From NCBI GenBank assembly GCA_023512835.1, contig CM042087.1, positions 18,260,853 to 18,324,852 of the forward strand: 64,000 bases of DNA, in the 5' to 3' direction. This stretch comes from Taxillus chinensis. Taxonomy: Eukaryota; Streptophyta; Magnoliopsida; Santalales; Loranthaceae. The position numbers and the translations under genes are program-made. Position 1 is the first letter of the stretch. The number at the start of each line of letters is the position of its first letter. The notes beneath the pieces are model-generated. The model had not been told where the DNA came from and ran no database searches. It saw only the letters and a list, made by a program, of their open reading frames with translations. Positions 23,801 through 33,955 of this stretch are shown here, piece by piece.

Positions 23801-24813
23801 TGCTAACAATTTCCATAACTCTTGCGATCCGAATAACGCCTTGAATTGTACACACCATTTTTAATAATTTTCTTTCGTCAATTGCAGTATTTACAATTGC
23901 GCCATGTTGAAAGCCATCGAGAGATCGAACCAAGCTTTGATACCAAATGTTGAAAGTGTGGATTTTAATTGAAAGAATATTAACGAGGCCAGAAGGGAGA
24001 CATAAATCACACTTACTCTTATTCAAAAACATACCCACACCAATAGACAACAACATATATACGAAGGAGCACACACCTAGCGCTGTGTACAACCTCCATA
24101 TCATTGGCCGCATTTTCAAGAGACACTTGTCCTATATTTTATTCTAGCCCATGACTTTTCTCATATTTTAATACATATAGCCTATATTATTGTCAATATT
24201 ATTTAATGACATCTGGGCAAAGTCCAATATTATTCCACACATGACAAGACACGGCAATGATATATACACGTCCATAATCCCATAATTGATAGCTAATCAA
24301 TTATGCATGAAGTCGATGCCTTGCTAGCTGTCCATATTTTTAATTTGCAATAATTAACATGATCATGGATCACCTTTTTCTTCTTCTTTATTTTCCTGTA
24401 TCCCAAATGGTAAAAGCTTGTCTGTTATCTCATATGCTTTGGATTCTGGTAGGTAGCCTGTGTCTTAATGTTCTACCTCCAACGAGACGATTTCCCGGTG
24501 GACACACATGTGAGCGTACTATTCTTGTTTGGTTTTATGTTTCTAAAGATTGTATATTGAACATTCAAATATCCATACGATGCAGGTATTTCAGATAGCC
24601 AAGGCTATGGGTTGGATCCCAACAGTTGCAGACAGGAACAAGGCATATCTTCATCTTAATCAAAGGATTCCAAATGAACTGAAATTTGATCTCAACTGCC
24701 TTTTTTTCACCCATGGTAAGCTCTGTCGAAAATGTATCAAGCCGGGAAGTAATCAACCTAGGAAAGAATCCCAAGACAAACCTTGCCCGTTGTTGAGTTA
24801 TAGCGGCAACTGA
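17821..24813 (+). CDS. HhH-GPD family DNA glycosylase (endonuclease III-like), 4 exons
   Basis: Exons read by eye: 17821-18213, 18675-18875, 24453-24509 and 24586-24813. All introns are phase 0 with GT-AG ends. The product is 292 residues, close to the plant protein At3g47830 as I remember it. It should excise damaged or modified bases in DNA in the nucleus or an organelle; the substrate is inferred only from the family. Visible features are LLSQNTT (105-111), the helix-hairpin-helix FKGIGPKT (191-198) with Lys197 matching the Nth catalytic lysine, and FPVDTH (212-217) with Asp215. The Lys-Asp spacing of 18 equals that of E. coli Nth K120/D138. Cys255, 264, 267 and 284 could ligate a 4Fe-4S cluster, though the spacing differs from Nth. 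No stop or frameshift is seen. Intron 3 (18876-24452) contains a whole antisense copia element. The gene converges on the peroxidase. Confidence 0.92.
19499..19921 (-). repeat. 3' LTR of C1
   Basis: 423 bases, the - strand downstream LTR. It carries GCATTTTCAAGAAACACTTG and CATGACTTTTCTCATATTTT, as does the partner LTR at 23948-24359. It also has an 11-base GCTATCCAATA segment that the partner lacks. Confidence 0.88.
20015..21605 (-). pseudogene. C1 reverse transcriptase and RNase H
   Basis: Copia pol C-terminal half in several frames. From 21605: WELSTLPLKKKAMGVKWVYR and YKARLVVKDYKRKHEINYDE (RT start), then QPEGFVVKGAENQVLRLKNA, LYGLKQAPRVW, and the active site reads LYVDYLLF where YVDD is expected. 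The second catalytic aspartate is Tyr, so RT should be dead. RNase H follows at about 20520-20154 with SLRYLTITKPDILYGVG, KSTTGHVFYPGS and SSCETEYVALAS, and ends with the SIELSKNPV/KHIDTQFHFLR segments at 20015-20140. Breaks at about 20745 and 21130 separate frames. Confidence 0.88.
21620..23030 (-). pseudogene. C1 protease and integrase
   Basis: From 23023 downwards the - strand gives protease with WYLDSGASNHMCG (DSG active site intact). Around 22150-22260 the integrase core shows VMIRSDRAGKYTS (RSDNGGEY equivalent with the NG pair altered) and GIQHHFTTAYTTQQNRVAER. The region at 21904-21707 shows MSHLRIFGCVAYAQV and the integrase C-terminal DDRGEKGIFIVYSEESKAY. Several stops interrupt it, for example near 21660-21710 and 21905-21950. 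Confidence 0.8.
23031..23930 (-). pseudogene. C1 gag
   Basis: Copia gag (UBN2-type) on the - strand. Segments visible are SKLVWDTLSTVFKGVD (about 23650-23600), LQSLRAEFEAAKMKE, VMEKILRSLTPKFEHVVAAI (about 23440), LEQISAEKLLGSLKAHE, and a CCHC knuckle CYNC-KLGHIAS at about 23070-23035 interrupted by a stop. It would have formed virus-like particles and bound RNA. Frames are broken near 23500 and 23040. Confidence 0.8.
23934..23945 (-). other. Primer binding site of C1
   Basis: The - strand reads TGGTATCAAAGC two bases after the LTR terminus. It matches the initiator tRNA-Met PBS except for A in place of G at position 9. Confidence 0.8.
23948..24359 (-). repeat. 5' LTR of C1
   Basis: 412 bases, upstream LTR relative to the - strand coding region and adjacent to the PBS. 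It should hold the antisense promoter of C1, inside the host intron and about 90 bases upstream of exon 3. Confidence 0.88.
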
Positions 24814-25494
24814 CATGAATGAATGCTCAGATGAAATGGGGCTAACCGTTGCTGTTCTCTTTTTCTGGAAGATAGAAAAAATCACTAGTTTTGTAAAAAA
24901 AAAAAAAACTGGCATGATGGGTAATCAATCTGGGGACAGCATTACAGTACTATGCTCTTATGAAATCAATTGTGAAGATGTCAAAAATTTCATTTTAACA
25001 AGAGAACTCCTGTTAATTTTTTGTGCTTCTTGTTGATTTCATTTTCTGATTTGTACACAGTTCTAATTTCGAATCAGTTGCTCACGAGTTAATTGTTCAA
25101 TGATGAGATCAATCAAAGCTCTAATGGGAATGAATATAGGTAGAGGTGGTGGTCATGTCATGTCATATTGATAGCTTTCCTTATGATGGGTTAATAGTAA
25201 ATGAAGCAAATTTACATAGCACACATCTAAGCTGCCTTTGCGCTTTAATTTTCTCCGGATCGATCAGTCAGTCATATACGCGCGTATCATATAACCGTAA
25301 CACCATAACACCAAAACCATAAGAAAGGACTCATCGATCCTCCCAATTAAATAAACCAATGAATAGTTTGTGTATGAATGAATGAACTGTCCCCCACCCA
25401 TCAAATGAAATCACCAAAGAAATTGAATGACAGGGGATGATAATGGGTTAATCGGGTTCCAACCAAGTGTGACGCTAGCTAATGTTTCTTGTTT
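24814..25494. other. Convergent intergenic region between glycosylase and peroxidase
   Basis: This holds the 3' ends of two convergent genes. It has an A15 run at about 24895-24910 and ordinary AT-rich sequence. No third gene is evident, and no polyadenylation signal could be assigned with confidence. Confidence 0.5.
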
Positions 25495-26505
25495 TCAAGT
25501 CTGGATGGAGTTGAAGGTGTCGCAGCGATGCCTGACCTCCCCATTTGTGTCATCGGTCTTGATGTCTTGCGTGCTCATCTTCTGCATAGCCTTGGCGAAG
25601 TCATGGAAGAAGGCATCCTGGTCCCTGGCATAGAGCTCCACATAGGGGTTGGTTCGAGGGTGGGTGAAGAGCGCGTGATCCGACTTCAGCAGCCCCAGCC
25701 CCCTGGGCAGGTTCTTGAAGAACATGTTGTCGAACTTGCTGGGCGTCATCACATCGTTGAACGCTGACATCCCAGTGTCCCTCGTGAAGTTCTGACAGGT
25801 CCTCCTCAACCCGGCAGCGTAAGTGGGGTTGTAGTCCGGGTCGGATCCGTTCCTGGACCCGTAGCCCGTGAAGTTATAGACCCGATCGCTGAACTCCTTG
25901 CAGTGGGAGAAGCCAATTGTGTGGCCGCCCATGAGGGCCACCATCTCCTGGACGGTGTACCCTTTGGCGGCGAACATGGAGATGATCTTGTCCATGGTCA
26001 TGTTGGGGCGGGCCAGATTTCCCTCGACGCGGTCGGCCCGCGAGACCAGCCCATCTCTGCGCCCCAAGGGGACCTTGTAGAATGGCCCGCCCACCATGGT
26101 GACAAGGTTGCGGGTGGCCAGGGCTATAATGTCGGCGCAGGAGACAATGCCGGGGCAGGAGAGCTCCACGGCGGTCTTGGCGCGCACCACCAGGTCGAAG
26201 GCGTCGCCGGGAAGGGATAGGTTGATGTCGGCGTCACGCTCCGCAGTGTTGAAGCTGTTGGAGGAGATGAGGATGGAGGCGTCGCAACCCTCCACCATGC
26301 AATCATGGACGAAGAGCCGGAGGACGGCGGCAGCCGTGGTGGGGCTGGCGATCTGCTTACTGGTGGTCGTCTCCTGCATGATGTTCTCGAAGTTGGGGCA
26401 TGTTTTCCGGTAGTAGTCGGTGCAGAGCTTGGCCTGGGATGGCAAGATCGCGATGGAGGAGGCGGAGAGGATGAAGAGGTGGAGGGACAGCAAAGCCGGC
26501 AGCAT
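25495..26505 (-). CDS. Class III secretory peroxidase, intronless
   Basis: 336 residues from the Met at 26505. It oxidises phenolic or other substrates with hydrogen peroxide in the cell wall or vacuole. I chose this Met rather than the in-frame one at 26571 because a hydrophobic signal peptide starts here (MLPALLSLHLFILSASSIAI) with probable cleavage after PSQA before KLC. Haem residues are present: Arg63 and distal His67 in RLFVHDC, proximal His195 in GGHTIGFSHC. Cys pairs typical of the family are visible (KLC, KTCPN, HDC, EGCDAS, LSCPGIVSCAD, SHC, RTC). In HDCMVEGCD the common HDCFVEGCD Phe is Met. Overall it resembles Arabidopsis At4g17690/At5g47000 from memory. The C-terminus lacks an obvious vacuolar extension. 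The frame is open throughout. Confidence 0.95.
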   Translation of the reverse strand: MLPALLSLHLFILSASSIAILPSQAKLCTDYYRKTCPNFENIMQETTTSKQIASPTTAAAVLRLFVHDCMVEGCDASILISSNSFNTAERDADINLSLPGDAFDLVVRAKTAVELSCPGIVSCADIIALATRNLVTMVGGPFYKVPLGRRDGLVSRADRVEGNLARPNMTMDKIISMFAAKGYTVQEMVALMGGHTIGFSHCKEFSDRVYNFTGYGSRNGSDPDYNPTYAAGLRRTCQNFTRDTGMSAFNDVMTPSKFDNMFFKNLPRGLGLLKSDHALFTHPRTNPYVELYARDQDAFFHDFAKAMQKMSTQDIKTDDTNGEVRHRCDTFNSIQT

Positions 26506-26704
26506 GTTTGTGTTTCTGTCTCTGCGTAGAGACAGGCAGAGACGGTTAATCGGAAAAGAGCCTAGCTCCAATAGCGAAAGGTGGTGAGCTTTGTAAAATG
26601 TCGAGGGAGAGAGGGAAAGAGAGAGAAAGAGGTGTAGGAAAATGTGAGAAAATGGGAATGTGGGGGAGAGAGTGTTGAGTGGAGAGGTTTGAGGAGAATG
26701 TTTG

Positions 26705-26708
26705 ATAA

Positions 26709-26716
<8 letters not shown>
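26705..26716 (-). promoter_or_regulatory. Probable TATA box of the peroxidase gene
   Basis: The - strand reads ATATATATTTAT, about 200 bases upstream of the chosen start codon and directly downstream of the CT tract. Distance and sequence fit a plant core promoter; transcription would start near 26675. Confidence 0.45.

Positions 26717-26782
<66 letters not shown>
26717..26782. repeat. (GA)33 microsatellite in the peroxidase promoter
   Basis: An uninterrupted GA dinucleotide run of about 66 bases, reading (CT)n on the peroxidase coding strand, directly upstream of the TATA-like box. GAGA/CT repeats are frequent in plant promoters and highly length-variable. Confidence 0.95.
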
Positions 26783-26785
<3 letters not shown>

Positions 26786-26819
26786 GGAATGAAGGGTGGG
26801 AAATGGGAATGGGCTGCAA

Positions 26820-27842
26820 TGGCGGTTGAGCTCTCGTTTTGGTAAAAAATGGTTCAGTAGCTGGTTTAATATGTGCGCAGTGACTGGTTTAAAATAGCTG
26901 GATTCCCTTCTCTTTTCTTATATTATTATTATAAGAATAAACAACCGTTAAAGAAATTGTTGTTATGTTGTGCCTCTTCTTTAAAATTGGATTTATTGAT
27001 CTCGGAAGTTTGATTAATGATTTGACATCCATAAAAATCTGGATTAACTATTAAGATTATTTTGCTAATTTCCTTCCTCTCCACTTGATGCGTAGATGCA
27101 CCAACCACCTTTTTAAAATTATTTTTTTAGTTAAAAAAATATTTGATTTTATTGTATTCTTTCGAACTTTAGAGACGTTTGTTACAGAAAATTTTAAAAA
27201 ATAATGGCGTCTGTTGTTTTTGAAAATTATTTCAATCATTCATCGTTTTTTAAAATGATAGATTTGTAGGCATATCTTAATTTAATAATAATATATATTT
27301 AAAATTTATTTTTTATAACAATGGATTTCATAATTATTTTTAATTAGTTTTATTTTTTAAATTTAAATTTAATTCTATTAGAAGATAAAATTATTTTTAA
27401 GAAATTTTAATTTATACTTTTTCTCATTTTTGTTACTTGTGTTCACCAAATATTATATTTTAAAAAATATTTTGAGGCTTAATTTTAAGAAATACATACT
27501 CTTTTTAAAATATATTTCCTCTCTTACTAAAAAAATAATTTTCAAATTACAATTCAATACGAATTCCAACAGAACAGAATACAGAAATTAAAACTTATAT
27601 CAAACAACCCTAGCTATTTTTTGTTTTTAAATAATTTTTTTATTTTTTACTTTTTGTTTTTTTATTTTTACATTTTCTCTAGACTCATTAATTTTTTTAA
27701 CTTTTTAAAATATATTTTTAAAAAAACATAAATTATTTTTAAATTATAATTTAATACGAACGTCAATAAAATTAAAAAAACTAAAAAATAAAAATAAAAA
27801 TTCGTATCAACGGCTTACATTTTAAGTTGCTTCCTAATACAA
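26820..27842. other. AT-rich intergenic DNA
   Basis: Long A/T runs with TTTTTAAA words and no recognisable gene. The frame at 27057-27239 is low-complexity and unsupported. Confidence 0.6.
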
Positions 27843-28328
27843 TTTACATTTTGTAGTGACAAAAATGTGAGTTTTTAGTGCATGTTAAATTCACATTAGG
27901 AATTTGTTGTTCAATTTTGTTTACTTTGTCATTCCTAGTTTGACATTAAAATCTCGGTTGGTTTGAAGTACAACTTAACTTTGTTAAACTGACTTCAATT
28001 TGAAATTCCTTGATCGAGTGCCAACATCTTGGCAGTTGAAAACCTCCGTAATTTTAATATAAAAATCAATATGAGGAAGAGGAATTTTACATTTTGTAGT
28101 GACAAAAATGTGAGTTTTTAGTGCATGTTAAATTCGCATTAGGAATTTGTTGTTCAATTTTGTTTACTTTGTCATTTCTAGTTTGACATTAAAATCTCGG
28201 TTGGTTTGAAGTACAACTTAACTTTGTTAAACTGACTTCAATTTGAAATTCCCTGATCGAGTGCCAACATCTTGGCAGTTGAAAACCTCCGTAATTTTAA
28301 TATAAAAATCAATATGAGGAAGAGGAAT
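27843..28328. repeat. 243-bp tandem direct duplication
   Basis: Two adjacent copies (27843-28085 and 28086-28328), both beginning TTTACATTTTGTAGTGAC and ending ATATGAGGAAGAGGAA. I see only three or so substitutions (TTCACA/TTCGCA, CATTCC/CATTTC, TTCCTT/TTCCCT). No coding potential. Confidence 0.93.
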
Positions 28329-28518
28329 TTTACAAATCCAGCTTATGTAATTTTGGCACAAAAAATGTATCCATGTTAAGTTACTCTCAGTTTTATATAT
28401 TTTTTACACGAATAGAAATTTTGATGAATTTTGTTGAAAATGTATTTCATGTTTAGTCTCTCTCAATTTTATATATTCAAATAGATGATGAATGTAGTAG
28501 ATTTTGACTAATAAAAAT
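28329..28518. other. AT-rich flank
   Basis: Nothing recognised. It ends with AAAAT (28514-28518), the left target duplication of the copia element C2. Confidence 0.6.
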
Positions 28519-29261
28519 TGTTGGATAATATAATAGTTTATGCTGATTTAAAAAAAAACACAAGAATACAAACTAAATTTGAAAACACATACAATAAAAT
28601 TTCAAAGAATTAAATACTTACAAGTAAGTTCTAGAATTAAATTAATTGAAACGTTGAATCAAATCTAGTGTTTGACACTATCTCCTTAAGACAAAATCTG
28701 CCCCTCCACTGGTACTTAAGGTTGTAAATGGCAGTTGCCTCCCAGGATAATTTGATTCTTCAATTATAAAAGCAAGCACTGCAATCTATAATTACAGCGA
28801 ACCAAAAGACAATATTTCTCTCTTTGTATATATGAATAGTACTAACTTGGAGGAAGGGAAAGAATTGATTGATTTGATGAATGATAGAATGGCCTATTTA
28901 TAGATTCCTACATGACCCTTGATAATGACCCTAAGAGTTATCATTGATAACTTTTCATCTTAAAGGACATATTCCTTGGTAAAAGGTATGCCTAAGAGTT
29001 ATCATTGATGGCTTTTCAACCTAAAGGATATACTTCTTGGTAAAAGGTGTGCCTATTTATTTAAAAATAATCCTTTAAGGACACACCTATTGGTAATGGT
29101 GTATCTTTTCATGAAAGATAACGCTCCAAATGACACGCCTATTAGTAATGATGTACCTTTACATGAAAAGGTAATACCTTAATGGACATATCTTTTGGTA
29201 ATGATGTGTCTTTCAATGAAAAGGTGTTAACTTATTTAATTTTTCATTCAATAATCTAACA
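28519..29261 (-). repeat. 3' LTR of C2
   Basis: 743 bases, followed on the + strand by AATCACCCACGTGAATG, whose complement (CACGTGGGTGATT) is the probable polypurine tract. It contains repeated words such as AAGGACACACCTATTGGTAA and CCTTTACATGAAAAGGTAAT, which form short inverted TTTTCATGAAA elements. Confidence 0.9.
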
Positions 29262-29837
29262 ATCACCCACGTGAATGAAAAATTAACTAACCCTTATGAT
29301 ATATAGACTAAAAGAGAGAAAAACAGAAATTCACTACTTCAGATACGGTAGCTCGTGGCTTTGAACCTTTCCCTAGTGTAAAACTATCGAGCTTACTGGC
29401 TGATCAGTGAACATGATGTCTTGAACTGTTCAGCTTGTTTATGTAAACTAAGACAATAGTTTTCACATAGCTTCTTTCTTATTGTAATTGGTTCTCATTA
29501 TTGTGTTCATTTTGGCCCTGAACAATTCCTGGTTTTATGAATGCTTTAGAGAATTAAGCCTTATTATTCTCACAGAAGCGGCCCCTTCTTCACTCATATA
29601 GGTGATCCTTATTAAGAATATCCTGTCATATTCCACTTGATGATTTCAAGTTATAAGGGTCATTAAAAGCATAGCTTAACCTTTTACTCTCTACAGGTTT
29701 CACTACTATATCATAGGAATAGGTTAGAGATTTCTCTCTATAGTGAGCTACTGAGTTATACATAATTAGATTGTCCCTTTTGAACCTAGATCTTGGGATC
29801 TCCAGTTAACTAGGTTGGGTTTCCATTAAGATAACTC

Positions 29838-30433
29838 TTATATTGTAGGCTTTAAGCCCATTCCCCTTGATGAACTATTAACTTGCTCTCTAGTCAAACC
29901 TTTTGTTAACGGATCCGCAATATTATCTTTTGACTTAATGTAATCAATGAAAATAATTCCATTTGAGAGCAATTGTCTAACTGTATTATGTCTTCGACGA
30001 ATATGTCTTGATTTACCATTATACATCTCATTTTGCGCCCTTCCAATAGCAGATTGACTATCGCAATGTATACATATTGCTGGCACAGGCTTTGACCAGC
30101 TTTATCTAAAGCTATAAACTCTGATTCCATTGTGGATCTTGCAATTCATGTTTGTTTTGACGATTTCCATGACACTGCTCCTCCACCAAGGGTAAATATA
30201 TATCCACTTGTAGATTTGGAGTCATTTGTGTCAGAAATCCAATTTGCATCACTGTATCCTTCTAGAACAGCTGGATACCCGGTATAATGTAAGCCATAGT
30301 TTAAAGTATATTTTAAATATCTTAAAACTCTAATAATAGCTTTCCAATGATCTATACCTGGATTACAAGTGTATCTACTTAGCTTACTTACCGAGTAAGC
30401 TATGTCAGGTCTTGTACAATTCATTAAGTACAT
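29838..30433 (-). pseudogene. C2 RNase H domain
   Basis: Copia RNase H in two frames. From 30433: [40 protein letters not shown] and [16 protein letters not shown]. From 30130: MESEFIALDKAG, then CIHCDSQSAIGRAQN, HIRRRHNTVRQLL, and SKDNIADPLTKGLTREQV. The catalytic acidic residues of DANW, ESEFIAL and DSQSA are present but lie in different frames. Confidence 0.88.
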
Positions 30434-30448
30434 TAAACTCCCAATAAT

Positions 30449-31300
30449 TTAAGAATATTCTAGTTGTGATATGCCTTTTCCTTTATTCTTTGACAAATGT
30501 AGACTTGTATCTACTGGTGTTTTCATAATATTGCAATCAAATTGATTGAATTTCTTTAATATTTTCTCAATGTAATGTGATTGAGATAATACTAATCCAT
30601 TAGTTGTTTTAGAAATTTTAATTTCTAATATAACATCTGCAACACCTAAATCTTTCATGTCAAAGTTTGTAAATAATATCTTTTTAGTTCATTTAATGAT
30701 ATTATCATTGCTACCAATAATAAGCATATCATCAACATACAAACATACCATGGCGTAGCCAATACTGCACTCTTTTATATAGACACACTTATCACACTCA
30801 TTAATCTTAAATCCATTCGATATCATTATTTTATCAAATTTTCCATGCCATTGCTTTGGAGCTTGTTTCAGTCCATATAAAGATTTTACAAGTCTACATA
30901 CTTGTTTCTCTTTTCCCGGAACAATATATCCTTCTGGTTGTTCCATATAAATTTCTTCATCTAATTCTCCATTCAAAAATGCTGTTTTAACATCCATTTG
31001 ATGAATCTCTAAGTTGTGTATAGCTGCAATAGCTATCATCATTCTAATGGATGTTATTCATGTAACTGGTGAATATGTGTCAAAATAGTCGACTCCTTCT
31101 TTTTGTTTAAAGCCTTTGGCTACTAGCCTTGCTTTATATAACTGGATGTTATTCATGTAACTGGTGAATATGTGTCAATTGATCCATCAACTTTTAATTT
31201 TCTTTTGAAAATCCACTTACACCCAAGAGGTTTATTTCCTGGTGGAAGATCTACCAATTCCCAAGTATGATTTTGCATAATGGATTCAATTTCACTATTT
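30449..31300 (-). pseudogene. C2 reverse transcriptase
   Basis: From 31042: MDVKTAFLNGELDEEIYMEQ, SLYGLKQAPKQWHGKFDK and the intact active site CLYVDDMLIIGS. From 30658: KDLGVADVILEIKI and SQSHYIEKILKKFN. The N-terminal RT portion (about 31050-31300, with the PPGNKPLGCKWIFKRKLKVD type segment) is disrupted by a 36-base internal duplication and stops. Confidence 0.88.
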
Positions 31301-31311
31301 ATAGCTTCCTT

Positions 31312-32899
31312 TCAATAAGGAGCTTCCGAAGTTGACATAGCTTCATTTAAGCTTTGAGGTTCATTTTCTAACAAATAAGTTAGAAACTCAGGACCATATG
31401 TTTTTGAGACTTTAGCCCTCTTACTACGTCTAGGCTCTTGATTATCTTGATCTAGCTGATCACTAGGCGTAGGTTCAAAGGCTCTCTTATTTGAACTCAC
31501 TATGTGTAAAGGCTTATTTGGAAACACAGTTTCAAAGAATGATGCATTCCTTGATTCTATAATTGTATTTACACTTATATCAGGAATTTCTGATTTATGA
31601 ACAAGAAACCGATATGCACTGCTATTATGAGCATACCCTATGAATATACAATCAACAGTTTTAGGACCTATCTTTACCTTCTTAGGTATAGGCACAACTA
31701 CTTTTACCAAACACCCCCACACTTTTAAGAATTTATATGAAGGCTTTCGTCCTTTCCATAATTCATATGGGGTTAAATTTGTTTTCTTATGAGGTATTTT
31801 ATTGAGAATATAATTAGCTGAGAGAATTGCTTCCCCCCACAAGTTCTGAGGTAATCCTGAACTTATTAACATTGTATTCATCATCTCTTTTAAAGTTCTA
31901 TTCTTTCTTTCAGCAACTCCATTTTGTTGGGGTGAATAAGGTGCAGTAGTTTGATGTATAATTCCATGAGCAGAGCAAAATTCACTAAATGAATCAGACT
32001 CATACTCACCACCTCTATCATTTCTTAGAACTTTAATTTTTCTATTAAGTTGATTCTCAACCTCATTTTTATAATGTATAAATACATTTAATACTTCATC
32101 CTTGCTTCTTAACAAATATACATTGCAGTATCTTGTACAATCATCTATAAAAGTAAGAAAATACTTTTTCCCTCCTCTAGTTTGAATAAATTTTAAATCA
32201 CATATACCACTATGGATTAACTCTAGAGGTTCATACTTTCTTTCAATTGAATTAAAAGAAGTCCTTGAAAGCTTAGCTTCTACACAAGTCTCGCATTTGG
32301 AATTCAAATCAATTTCAAACTTAGGTAGAGAATTTAATTGAATTAATTTACGAATAGTATAAAAATTAACATGTCCTAACCTACCATGCCATACATTAGA
32401 ATTTTCAACAATATAAGCAGAAGAATAAATATTGTTATTAATAACTTTAGGACATATAGTCATTACATTCATCTTAAATAGACCATCTGTCATATACCCT
32501 TTCCCCACATATATCCCATTTTTTGATAAGTATAAACTTATCTGATTCAAATACAAGCTTAAAACCATTTTTACTCAATAGAGAACCAGAAACCATATTT
32601 TTTCTAATATCTGGTACATGTAGCACATCATTCAGAGTTAGCTCTTTTCCAGAAGTCAATTTCAAAGTTATCTTCCCATGCCCAGCTATCTTTGAAACTG
32701 TAGAGTTGCCCATAAATAGCTGTTCACCATTATTTGTTGGTTGATAAGAAGTAAACATGTTCTTATCTGAGCATATATGACGAGTAGCACCTGTGTCCAC
32801 CCACCATTCCTTCGTATTCCCAACAAGGTTTACTTCTGACACTACTGCTGATAAATTCATGTCACTAACTGTATTAGACAGACTCTTTAACTCAGTCAC
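31312..32899 (-). pseudogene. C2 protease and integrase
   Basis: Two overlapping frames. 32899-32474 encodes protease with [12 protein letters not shown] (DTG intact) and [19 protein letters not shown]. 32568-31312 encodes the gag-pre-integrase HGRLGHVNFYTIRKLI and CETCVEAKLSRTSF zinc-binding part, then the integrase core with YFLTFIDDCTRY, VLRNDRGGEYESDSF, TAPYSPQQNGVAERKNRTLK and WGEAILSANYILNKIPHKK. The place of the first catalytic Asp (usually HSDICDL) reads HSGICDL, so the DDE triad looks incomplete. A one-base frame change near 32500 separates protease from integrase. Confidence 0.9.
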
Positions 32900-32905
32900 A
32901 TGAGC

Positions 32906-33799
32906 TTAAGCTCTCTTATTGTTCTCTTGAGTCTTTCGTTGACGACAATCTTTAGCTTGATGTCCTGTCTTATCACATACAAAACATTTTCCTTTGAACC
33001 TCTTTGCATGTCTACCTTTAGGTCCTGTAAAAGTCCCTTCAGCAGAATGCTTCCTTTTCTTATTAGAGCGTGTAGGCCCATGTTCAACCATATTAGCCTT
33101 AGATTCTAGAAGATTCTTCCCATTCTTCCCATTCTTCCTTTCAGAATTTCGGTTATCTTCTTCTATTCTCAATCTTACGATTAAGTCTTCTAAGCTCATT
33201 TTCTTGCGCTTATGCTTTAAGTAATTTTTGAAATCTTTCCAAAGCGGTGGTAATTTTTCAACTATCACAACAACTTGAAAAGATTCGCTTAAGGTCATAC
33301 CTTCATCATGAATTTCATGTAAAATTAATTGAAGCTCTTGCACCTGGCTTATAATGGTCTTGGAATCAATCATTTTGAAATCTAAAAATTTGCCAACCAC
33401 GAACTTCTTGAGCCCAGCATCCTCTGTCTTGTATTTCTTATCCAAAGAGTCCCATAACTCTTTTGCAGTTTTAATTGAACTATACACATTATATAATGTA
33501 TTGTCGAATGCATTAAGTATGTAATTCTTACATAAGAAATTAGAATGCTTCCATGCCTCCACAGCCGCAACAATGATTTTATCACTCTTTTCTTCATTAA
33601 GTATAGGGGCTGTTTCATAAAGGAATTTGGCCAAGTTCAATGTAGTTAAATAGAATAGCATCTTTTGTTGCCATCTCTTGAACTCAGTTCCATTGAACTT
33701 TTCAGGCTTCTCTCCATGTGTAGGAACATGGTCAATTGCTGCTACTCCAGATGCAGCAATGTTTGTTTCACCATTTGGGATATTTTCCATTTCTAACAA
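32906..33799 (-). pseudogene. C2 gag, open reading frame of 297 codons
   Basis: Copia gag, still open from MLEMENIPNGE at 33799. It has a GEKPEKFNGTEFKRWQQKML segment (UBN2 start), LWDSLDKKYKTEDAGLKKFV, a FKMIDSKTIISQVQELQL segment, SLEDLIVRLRIEEDNR, a Lys/Arg-rich stretch and a CCHC knuckle CFVCDKTGHQAKDC near the C-terminus. It would assemble particles and bind element RNA. The reading frame itself looks intact, the best-preserved retroelement gene in the window, but it belongs to an element whose other genes are broken. Confidence 0.9.
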
Positions 33800-33955
33800 A
33801 ATACAAATTTAATATTACTAGAATGTATCTAAATGAAAATAAATCACTCAATTTAAATTATAAAATAATTTGTATACACTTGCAATGAAACTAACATTCA
33901 GAATATAAAATTAATTTTATATATCAACATAAACTATGAAATTTTGTCATAAGAT

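Larger units (their letters stand above)
19499..24359 (-). mobile_element. Full-length Ty1/copia element C1 in intron 3 of the glycosylase gene
   Basis: The LTRs are 19499-19921 and 23948-24359; each starts TGTTG(G/A)AAGTGTGG and ends AATTAACA on the + strand. Flanks are TGATG (19494-19498) and TGATC (24360-24364), a target duplication with one mismatch. The element is transcribed on the - strand, antisense to the host gene. On that strand a PBS (TGGTATCAAAGC, 23934-23945) follows the right LTR, and GAGGGAGTG at 19922-19930 is the polypurine tract before the left LTR. Domain order is gag, protease, integrase, RT, RNase H, as in copia. The WYLDSGASNHMCG protease motif suggests the Tork group. 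The two LTRs differ at many positions and the coding region has stops, so the insertion is not recent. Confidence 0.92.

Noticed and set aside
26096..26413. + strand frames opposite the peroxidase
   Set aside because: Antisense shadows of a GC-rich coding sequence, without family features.
25495..26571. Peroxidase start at 26571
   Set aside because: It would put 22 charged residues ahead of the signal peptide. The Met at 26505 begins the hydrophobic leader directly.
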